From an uncultured Eubacteriales bacterium (GTDB lineage Bacteria; Bacillota; Clostridia; Lachnospirales; Bianqueaceae), in assembly GCA_900322165.1 (NCBI GenBank), contig ONYR01000323.1, positions 1-5,544 on the forward strand: a DNA stretch of 5,544 bases. The letters are read 5' to 3'. How positions within the stretch are numbered: the stretch's first letter is position 1; the number at the start of each line of letters is the position of its first letter. Below the pieces are notes generated by a model. The model saw only the letters and a list, made by a program, of their open reading frames with translations. It ran no database searches and was not told the origin of the DNA. A program made the position numbers and the translations under genes. Shown here piece by piece: positions 1-5,544 of this stretch.

Positions 1-2733
1 CTGACAATCAATGGCGTGCATGAGCCTTTAGGGTTTGAGATGGCAAGTGTGCGTGTCTCGTGGAAAGTTCGAAATACCGAAAGCAAATGTGCGATCGAGG
101 CAGCCCTTACGGTGGCTGAGGACGACGCATGTCAACATATTTTGTTTCAGAAAGCCGGCGTGGATCTGAATTCGCTTGGAGAAGTGCCAGAGCTTACACT
201 GAGGGCGAGAACCAGATATTATGTGTCTGTCAAGGTGACCGGCGATCAGGGAGACACGGCCGAGGCGAAAACGTGGTTTGAGACCGGAAAGATGGATGAG
301 CCGTTTGAGGCAAAATGGATCAGCCATCAGGAAGAAGATCATTTCCATCCGGTGTTTTTCAAAGGTCTCGCCCTGAGCGGCAAACCGGTTTCAGCCCGGC
401 TGTATGTGACCGGCCTTGGACTGTACGAGGCGGCACTGAACGGGCAGAAGGTCGGGAACGAGTATCTCGCACCTTATTGCAATGATTACAACGAAGCGGT
501 CCAGGTGCAGACCTACGACGTTACCGATCAGCTTACGGAAGGAGAGAACTGTCTCGAGGTTTTCTGCGGCAACGGCTGGTTCAAGGGACGTCTTGGCTAC
601 GAAGGAGCCAGTGAAGTATACGGAAACCGTTTCCTCGCCCTCGCAGAGCTTCGTGTCCGCTACGAGGATGGCCGCGAAGAAGTCTTCGGCACCGATGAGA
701 CCTGGCAGTACCGTGGCTCAGATTTTGAAGCGACGGATATTTATGACGGCGAATGCCTGAACCGTCAGCTCTGGAAGGATCGTGAAAATGCGGCAAAGCC
801 GGTTGTCGTGATGGAGGACCGGAAGACCGTCGATCGCTACAGCCTGCCGGTCGTCGTGAAAGACAGTGTGCCAGTCAAGGAGATCATCCACACTCCAGCA
901 GGAGAGACCGTCCTTGACTTCGGTCAGAACTTTACCGGTTACGTTGAGTATCAGGCCGATTTCTCAGCCGGCACGAAGATCACCCTCGATCACGGTGAGA
1001 TCCTTCAGAACGGCAATTTCTACAACGACAATTACCGCACCGCGAAGGTGCAGATGATCTATGTGTCGGACGGACGGCACGAAACCGTGCGAGCTCATTT
1101 CACTTACTTTGGATTCCGTTATGTGCGCGTGAGCGGATGGGTGGGAGAGCTGAAGCCGGAAGATTTCACCGGCCGGGTGCTTTACTCCGACCTTGACACG
1201 GCGATCTCGTTTGAAAGCTCGGATGAAAAGCTTAACCGGCTTGCGAAGAATGCGTTCTGGGGTCAGTGCTCCAACTTCCTCGATATGCCGACCGACTGCC
1301 CGCAGCGCGATGAGCGTCTCGGCTGGACGGGCGATGCGCAGGTATTCTCACCGACCGCGTGCTTCCAGATGGATACCAGAGCCTTCTATCACAAATACCT
1401 CAAGGATCTGCGCATCGATCAGAAGAAATGGGGCGGAGTTGTCGCGAATTATCTTCCGAATTTCTCAAAGGGCGTGCCCGGCGGATCGAGCGTCTGGGGT
1501 GATGTTGCCAGCTTCCTTCCGATGACGCTTTACGATTTCTATGGAGATGCGGAGCTTGTTCGTGAGAATTATCCGTTAATGCATGACTGGCTGGAGTGGA
1601 TCGTTCGTCAGGATGAAGAACACGGCGGGCATCGACTCTGGAACTTCGGATTCCACTTTGGAGACTGGCTTGCGCAGGACGGTGTCACGCCGCAGAGCAT
1701 GAAGGGCGGCACGGATGATTACTTTGTCGCGAGCATGTACTATTACGCAACTGCCTGCAAGGTTGCGCGAGCTGCAAAGCTGCTTGGAAAAGACGCGGAC
1801 GCAGAGAAGTATGAGACGCTTGCGGAAGATATTCGCAAGGCGATCCTGAACGAGTATTTCTCGGCGACCGGAAGACTTTGCATCGATACACAGACCGCTT
1901 ATCTGCTGTGCCTGAACTTCGGTGTCTATATTGAAAAAGAGCGCATGGTCGAGGGGCTGAAGCGCCGCCTGCAGAAGGACTGCTGGAAGATCAAGGGCGG
2001 TTTTGTCGGCGCGACCATGATGTGCCGCGTGATGGCCGAAAACGGCATGGAAGATCTTGCCGCTTATTTCCTCTTCCAGGAAGGATTCCCCGGCTGGATG
2101 CACTGCGTCAACCTTGGCGCAACGACGATCTGGGAGCGCTGGAATTCGGTGCTTGACGACGGTTCGATCAGCGGTACCGGCATGAACTCGCTCAACCATT
2201 ACTCCTACGGCTCCGTGATGGAATATGTGTTCCGTGACCTTGCCGGCATTCAGAGCCTTGCGCCCGGATTCCGCCGTGTTCGCTTTGCGCCGCAGCCGAC
2301 CTGGCGCCTGCAGGAACTCTCTGTGGCCTATGAGTCAGCCAGCGGACGGTATGCCTCTTACTGGCGCATCAATGAGGACGGCACGCTGACGGTTCACTAT
2401 GAAGTACCGTTTGGCTGCACGGCAGAGGCTGTGCTGCCCGGAGGCGAGAGGATCGAGCTTGAGAGCGGTGTCTTTGAAAAGACCTGGCGCCCGGAGAAGG
2501 ATTACCGCCTGAAGTACAGCATGGACAGCCGTCTTGATGAGATGCGCGATGATCCGGAAGCGATCGCGATCCTTAGGGAGGATCTGCCTTTGGCGATCGG
2601 CTTGATCGAATCCGGCGATGTCGAGTTCTACGGCATGCAGCTGAAGGAGCTTCAGACACTTTTCTTCCGCGGCTTCAACCCGGCGATGGTACAGGCAGGA
2701 ACGAAGAGGCTGTTTGAGCTGAAGGCGTTCTGA
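1..2733 (+). CDS. GH78 alpha-L-rhamnosidase (5' end outside window)
   Basis: Predicted inverting exo-hydrolase releasing terminal alpha-L-rhamnose from plant oligosaccharides or glycosides. The frame is open to base 1, and the codons before the GTG at 16 read LTING, matching the usual GH78 opening (x-NG-x-x-x-PLG, then the SWK strand). The true start is therefore probably a few codons upstream. Numbering from that GTG (905 residues): N-terminal Ig/FnIII-like domain about 1-95; Bac_rhamnosid_N beta-domain about 120-285; concanavalin-like Bac_rhamnosid domain about 295-390 (D301-FGQN); (alpha/alpha)6 catalytic barrel about 396-742; C-terminal beta-domain about 743-830. The catalytic signature DCPQRDERLGWTGD is intact: D427, general acid E433, W437 and D440 align with D630, E636, W640 and D643 of Streptomyces SaRha78A. 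The general base is likely E707 in TIWERW, followed by conserved H728. WGD 494-496 and FGDW 548-551 are also typical. Residues 834-905 form an extra helical tail beyond the standard domains. No frameshift is seen. Family assignment is very secure; the exact substrate is unknown, and secretion cannot be judged. Confidence 0.95.
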   Translation: MTINGVHEPLGFEMASVRVSWKVRNTESKCAIEAALTVAEDDACQHILFQKAGVDLNSLGEVPELTLRARTRYYVSVKVTGDQGDTAEAKTWFETGKMDEPFEAKWISHQEEDHFHPVFFKGLALSGKPVSARLYVTGLGLYEAALNGQKVGNEYLAPYCNDYNEAVQVQTYDVTDQLTEGENCLEVFCGNGWFKGRLGYEGASEVYGNRFLALAELRVRYEDGREEVFGTDETWQYRGSDFEATDIYDGECLNRQLWKDRENAAKPVVVMEDRKTVDRYSLPVVVKDSVPVKEIIHTPAGETVLDFGQNFTGYVEYQADFSAGTKITLDHGEILQNGNFYNDNYRTAKVQMIYVSDGRHETVRAHFTYFGFRYVRVSGWVGELKPEDFTGRVLYSDLDTAISFESSDEKLNRLAKNAFWGQCSNFLDMPTDCPQRDERLGWTGDAQVFSPTACFQMDTRAFYHKYLKDLRIDQKKWGGVVANYLPNFSKGVPGGSSVWGDVASFLPMTLYDFYGDAELVRENYPLMHDWLEWIVRQDEEHGGHRLWNFGFHFGDWLAQDGVTPQSMKGGTDDYFVASMYYYATACKVARAAKLLGKDADAEKYETLAEDIRKAILNEYFSATGRLCIDTQTAYLLCLNFGVYIEKERMVEGLKRRLQKDCWKIKGGFVGATMMCRVMAENGMEDLAAYFLFQEGFPGWMHCVNLGATTIWERWNSVLDDGSISGTGMNSLNHYSYGSVMEYVFRDLAGIQSLAPGFRRVRFAPQPTWRLQELSVAYESASGRYASYWRINEDGTLTVHYEVPFGCTAEAVLPGGERIELESGVFEKTWRPEKDYRLKYSMDSRLDEMRDDPEAIAILREDLPLAIGLIESGDVEFYGMQLKELQTLFFRGFNPAMVQAGTKRLFELKAF

Positions 2734-2743
2734 GTAAACGGAC

Positions 2744-2764
2744 AGAAAACGAAAAGAAAACGAA
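2744..2764 (+). repeat. Tandem 10-base A-rich direct repeat in the spacer
   Basis: The sequence AGAAAACGAA occurs at 2744-2753 and again at 2755-2764, a period of 11 bases, just after the rhamnosidase stop codon. The repeat is exact but short and made mostly of A. It could be an operator half-site pair on one helical face, an unstructured mRNA segment that keeps the next ribosome binding site open, or chance. Nothing in the sequence decides between these. Confidence 0.4.
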
Positions 2765-2787
2765 CTCACTGAAAATACATTTTGATT

Positions 2788-2793
2788 AAGGAG
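2788..2793 (+). promoter_or_regulatory. Ribosome binding site of the GH2 gene
   Basis: AAGGAG is a near-perfect Shine-Dalgarno sequence, 9 bases before the ATG at 2803. It decides the start. The frame is open back to a TTG at 2782, but that codon lies upstream of the site, so using it would put the Shine-Dalgarno inside the coding region. Confidence 0.85.
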
Positions 2794-2802
2794 AGTGCGC
2801 TT

Positions 2803-5079
2803 ATGAGAATGATCCAGGACCTTTCCAAGGATTGGCTGTTCAGCAAGACCTGCAGCGAAGTGCCGTGTGAATGGCCGGTTTCAGGTAATTGGGAGTGCGT
2901 AACGCTTCCGCATACCTGGAACGCGGTGGACGGACAGATCGGTATTCCGTTTGACCGCGGAGCTTACTGGTATGTGACGCGGTTTACCAAACCGCAGCAG
3001 CCGACGGCCGGAGGCAGAGTCTATATCGAGGTAGGCGCTGCATCGCTGGTGGGCGAAGTGTATGTGAACGGAAAGTTTGCGACACGCCATGTTGGCGGCT
3101 TCAGCGCGTTCCGCGCGGACGTCACCGACCTGTGCCACGAGGGCGAGAATGTGCTGGCGATCCTCTGCGATAACCGCGCGAGCGACAAGGTCTATCCGCA
3201 GCGTGCGGACTTTACGTTCTACGGCGGACTGTACCGCTATGTGCACGTCATCAGTGTTGCGGAAGGACATTTCACGCTGGATGATCTGGGGAGCCTTGGC
3301 GTTTATATCGATGCAGTGCCGGAAGGCGACGCGGCGAAGGTAACGGTCCGCGCAGGCATCGACGGTGTGAAGAACCCGGAGCAGATATCCGTTGAGATCA
3401 CGGATGAAGACGGCGAGATGGTCAGTGAAGCCTGGGCAGCGGCAGATAAGAACGTAACGGTCAAATTGACGATTCCGGAAGCGAAGCTTTGGGACGGCAC
3501 GGAGGAGGCTCATCTTTATCATGCCAGACTGCGCCTTGTTTCCTATAATGAGGTTCTCGACGAGGTGGAGACCGATTTCGGTGTCCGCACCTTCGCGGTC
3601 GATAAAGAAAAAGGCTTTATTCTGAACGGACGGGAATACCCGCTGCACGGTGTCTGCCGTCATCAGGACCGCCTCTACGAAGGTAATGCGCTGAGCCAGG
3701 AAGAGACCTATGAGGATGCCTGCCTGATCGCGGAGATGGGCGCAAACTGCGTGCGTCTGGCCCATTATCAGCAGAGCCAGGATATGTACGATGCCTGCGA
3801 TGAGCTGGGTCTTGCGGTGTGGGCGGAGATCCCGTATTTCGCGACAAGCTGGGATGATGACGCACATGCGGCCGCGGTCAATGAGATCAAGGAGATGTGC
3901 GCTCAGAATTACAACCATCCTTCGATCTTTTTCTGGGGATTAAGCAATGAGATCCTTATCAGCGGCAACGACAATCCGAAGCTGCTTGGATGTCACGAGG
4001 ATCTTCAGAAGGCGGTCAAGAGCATTGATAGGAACCGCCTGACGGTCATCGCGCATGAATATGCGGCCGGCTGGGATCACCCGCTTCACGAGATCAGTGA
4101 TGTGGAAGCCTGGAACCATTACTTCGGCTGGTACCGCGGTGATTTTGATGACCTCGGAAAGTGGGCAGATGAATATCACGCGAAGTATCCGGATCGCAGA
4201 GTCGCGATCAGCGAATACGGATGTGATGCCCTGCTGACCTACCATTCCGAGAACCCGGTCAAGATGGATTACACGGAGGAATATCAGGCCATGATGCATG
4301 AGGCGGCACTGGAAGTGTTCAGCACCCGTCCGTGGATCTGGGGGACCTTTGTCTGGAACATGTTTGATTTCGGAAGCTTCTTCCGCAAGGAGGGCGGCAC
4401 AAAGGGACGGAACAATAAAGGCCTTGTCACCATGGATCGCAAGATCAAGAAGGACTCGTTCTATGTTTACAAGGCATGGCTCGGAAAAGAGCCCTTCGTC
4501 CATATCGATGGCAGACGCTTCTACGAGCGCCCGGGCAAGACGACAACGGTTACGGTTCACTCCAACCTGAATGAAGTCAGCCTGTATGTAGACGGAGTGC
4601 TGTTTGGAACGAAGACAGGAAGCCATTCCTTCACCTTTGAGAATGTCCCGCTTTCCGAGGCGGGAAGTGCGGTCACCGCAAGATCCGGACATGCCGCGGA
4701 TACCATTACACTTCGCAGCGTGGAGAACATGCCGGATGCGTTTACGTTCCCTGCTTTCAAGCGTGCGCAGGACGCAACGAACTGGTTCCAGAGCGTGGAA
4801 GAGGTCGCGGGCGGTCTTGAAGCGAAGGAAGGTTATTATTCGGTTCATGATACCGTCGGTGAGATTCTGAAAAACGACGCGGCAAAGAATGCGGTGATGA
4901 ACTGCCTGGTTGCGATTACTCAGCGCGCGCTCGGAGATGACATCCTGGAGGACAGTGATCCGAATTTAACCATTTCGGAATTCGTTACCGCAAGTCCTGT
5001 CGCCTTCTTCTTTAAGGGCAAGGAAGATCTGACGGTTCGAAAGATTCACGGAGCGCTTACCCGGATCGAGAAGAAATAA
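2803..5079 (+). CDS. GH2 exo-beta-glycosidase (beta-glucuronidase/beta-galactosidase type)
   Basis: Complete 758-residue retaining glycoside hydrolase of family 2, with the ATG chosen for the AAGGAG site before it. Domains: sugar-binding jelly roll about 1-165 (HTWN 37-40, YVNGK 87-91, YGGLYR 140-145); Ig-like domain about 170-265; TIM barrel about 270-560; C-terminal beta-domain resembling DUF4982 about 565-640; linker; helical tail 679-758. The acid/base is E383 in GLSNE and the nucleophile is E471 in ISEYG, 88 residues apart, as usual for GH2. GVCRHQD (283-289), RLAHY (319-) and WAEIP (340-) are conserved barrel segments. NHYFGWY (438-444), VWNMFDF (517-523) and N537-N-K539 match the E. 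coli beta-glucuronidase positions NRYYGWY, VWNFADF and N566-x-K568, suggesting a uronic acid or galactose at subsite -1. No signal peptide is visible, so it is likely cytoplasmic. It lies 69 bases after the rhamnosidase and is probably co-transcribed. The family is secure; the sugar specificity is open. Confidence 0.93.
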   Translation: MRMIQDLSKDWLFSKTCSEVPCEWPVSGNWECVTLPHTWNAVDGQIGIPFDRGAYWYVTRFTKPQQPTAGGRVYIEVGAASLVGEVYVNGKFATRHVGGFSAFRADVTDLCHEGENVLAILCDNRASDKVYPQRADFTFYGGLYRYVHVISVAEGHFTLDDLGSLGVYIDAVPEGDAAKVTVRAGIDGVKNPEQISVEITDEDGEMVSEAWAAADKNVTVKLTIPEAKLWDGTEEAHLYHARLRLVSYNEVLDEVETDFGVRTFAVDKEKGFILNGREYPLHGVCRHQDRLYEGNALSQEETYEDACLIAEMGANCVRLAHYQQSQDMYDACDELGLAVWAEIPYFATSWDDDAHAAAVNEIKEMCAQNYNHPSIFFWGLSNEILISGNDNPKLLGCHEDLQKAVKSIDRNRLTVIAHEYAAGWDHPLHEISDVEAWNHYFGWYRGDFDDLGKWADEYHAKYPDRRVAISEYGCDALLTYHSENPVKMDYTEEYQAMMHEAALEVFSTRPWIWGTFVWNMFDFGSFFRKEGGTKGRNNKGLVTMDRKIKKDSFYVYKAWLGKEPFVHIDGRRFYERPGKTTTVTVHSNLNEVSLYVDGVLFGTKTGSHSFTFENVPLSEAGSAVTARSGHAADTITLRSVENMPDAFTFPAFKRAQDATNWFQSVEEVAGGLEAKEGYYSVHDTVGEILKNDAAKNAVMNCLVAITQRALGDDILEDSDPNLTISEFVTASPVAFFFKGKEDLTVRKIHGALTRIEKK

Positions 5080-5103
5080 GGAAGTCGGGCCGGGAGAATA
5101 CAC

Positions 5104-5132
5104 TTATCAGATTCAGGGAAAAGCGGTATAAT
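5104..5132 (+). promoter_or_regulatory. Sigma-A type promoter for the isomerase-like gene
   Basis: The -10 element TATAAT (5127-5132) is a perfect consensus. Exactly 17 bases upstream is TTATCA (5104-5109), matching the -35 consensus at four of six positions. Transcription would start near 5139, leaving a leader of about 30 bases that contains the ribosome binding site. The location between two genes in an AT-richer spacer supports a real promoter. No operator is recognisable around it. Confidence 0.7.
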
Positions 5133-5154
5133 AAAGAATCCAAAATATACCTGC

Positions 5155-5161
5155 GGAGGAG
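5155..5161 (+). promoter_or_regulatory. Ribosome binding site of the isomerase-like gene
   Basis: GGAGGAG is a strong Shine-Dalgarno sequence, 7 bases before the ATG at 5169. It fixes that codon as the start, in preference to the in-frame ATGs at codons 6 and 11. Confidence 0.9.
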
Positions 5162-5168
5162 ATAGTTC

Positions 5169-5544
5169 ATGGTTTTATCGCTTATGAGTTTCTCGTTTAT
5201 GGCAGATGCGTTCAGTCAGAAAGTGAATGCGGATCAGCTTTGCCGGATCGCGAAAAGCAATCGGATCAAGATGCTTGATCTGATGGCGCTTGAAATTCGC
5301 CTGTATAAACTGAAGAACCTGAAAAAAGCGCTTACAGCGCATGAGATGAGCTGCGGCTGCGTGATCGATTCCATGCCGTTTTACCAGGGAGCCAAAGGCT
5401 TTGAGGATCACTTGGAGAAAAGCCTGAATCTGTGTGAAAAGATCGGAGCCGGGGCGCTGATGGTAGTGCCCGGTTCGATGGACGCCAAGGCCTGTGAAAA
5501 GATGACGCGGGAGGAGATCATGAACCGTGCCATCGAGTGCTTCA
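5169..5544 (+). CDS. Sugar phosphate isomerase/epimerase family protein (3' end outside window)
   Basis: The first 125 codons of a gene that runs off the window. The frame is open throughout, and the start is fixed by a GGAGGAG site 7 bases upstream. The product looks like the N-terminal half of a TIM barrel of the AP endonuclease 2/xylose isomerase-like superfamily (PF01261), whose members are usually 250-300 residues. Visible barrel strands alternate with helices: LSLMSFSFM (3-11), IKMLDLMALEI (33-43), MSCGCVIDSM (60-69) and ALMVVPGSM (96-104), the last a typical beta4 strand with the helix KSLNLCEKIGA before it. The metal-binding Glu/Asp/His residues of the family mostly lie in the missing C-terminal half, so activity cannot be confirmed. 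Members isomerise or epimerise sugars, sugar phosphates or inositols. Next to two glycosidases it may handle a released sugar, but that is inference. No signal peptide is seen. Its own promoter lies in the 89-base spacer upstream. Confidence 0.82.
   Translation, partial: MVLSLMSFSFMADAFSQKVNADQLCRIAKSNRIKMLDLMALEIRLYKLKNLKKALTAHEMSCGCVIDSMPFYQGAKGFEDHLEKSLNLCEKIGAGALMVVPGSMDAKACEKMTREEIMNRAIECF

Noticed and set aside
16..18. GTG as the true start of the rhamnosidase
   Set aside because: The frame continues to base 1 with LTING, which fits the conserved GH78 N-terminus, and no Shine-Dalgarno precedes the GTG. An upstream start outside the window is more likely.
1576..2199. Minus-strand 207-codon open frame opposite the rhamnosidase catalytic barrel
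   Set aside because: It is a shadow of the conserved GH78 coding sequence, with no ribosome binding site evident and a protein of no recognisable fold.
2753..2781. Possible promoter before the GH2 gene (TACATT as -10)
   Set aside because: TACATT matches only four of six positions, and the bases 17 upstream (AAAGAA) do not resemble a -35 element.
2782..2802. Upstream TTG start giving a GH2 protein seven residues longer
   Set aside because: The AAGGAG Shine-Dalgarno lies within these seven codons and is well spaced for the ATG at 2803. The extra residues are not part of the GH2 fold.
2881..4848. Two long minus-strand open frames (345 and 302 codons) opposite the GH2 gene
   Set aside because: They lie wholly inside a gene with an intact catalytic signature. 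Their translations show no recognisable domain, and they arise from the G/C-rich third positions of the sense strand.
5060..5094. Inverted pair CCCGG ... CCGGG around the GH2 stop as a terminator
   Set aside because: The stem is only five base pairs with a loop of about 25 bases and no following T-run, so it is not a credible intrinsic terminator.
1..5544. Search for tRNA, CRISPR, insertion sequence, attachment site or defence-type system
   Set aside because: Coding sequence fills almost all of the window, the spacers are 69 and 89 bases, and none shows the repeats, inverted ends or folds these would need.

Overview
The window is a short, gene-dense stretch of bacterial carbohydrate-degradation DNA. 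All genes lie on the plus strand. The strong purine-rich Shine-Dalgarno sites (AAGGAG and GGAGGAG, 7-9 bases before ATG), a consensus sigma-A type promoter, and the best-matching protein styles point to a Gram-positive anaerobe of the Bacillota. A gut-type member of the Clostridia, such as Lachnospiraceae, is plausible. The coding DNA is moderately GC-rich and favours G/C at third positions, which explains the many long but meaningless ORFs in other frames. Taxonomy is inferred from style only; there is no marker gene.

Layout: (1) 1-2733, a GH78 alpha-L-rhamnosidase whose first few codons lie upstream of the window. (2) 2734-2802, a 69-base A-rich spacer with a good ribosome binding site and no convincing promoter or terminator. 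(3) 2803-5079, a complete 758-residue GH2 exo-beta-glycosidase with a beta-glucuronidase/beta-galactosidase type active site. (4) 5080-5168, an 89-base spacer with a clear sigma-A promoter and a strong ribosome binding site. (5) 5169 to the end of the window, the first 125 codons of a TIM-barrel protein of the sugar phosphate isomerase/epimerase (xylose isomerase-like) family, cut by the window edge.

How they may work together: the two hydrolases are probably co-transcribed. Together they could remove a terminal alpha-L-rhamnose and then a beta-linked sugar beneath it (uronic acid or galactose) from a plant-derived oligosaccharide or glycoside. The GH2 enzyme has no signal peptide, so it should act in the cytoplasm after import; the location of the GH78 enzyme cannot be judged because its N-terminus is missing. 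The isomerase-like gene may process a released sugar, but it has its own promoter and could be expressed separately.

The most interesting features are a pair of apparently related C-terminal helical tails of about 70-80 residues on the two otherwise unrelated glycosidases, and an N-x-K motif in the GH2 enzyme at the place where beta-glucuronidases recognise the carboxylate. I see no mobile element, CRISPR array, RNA gene or new defence-like system.
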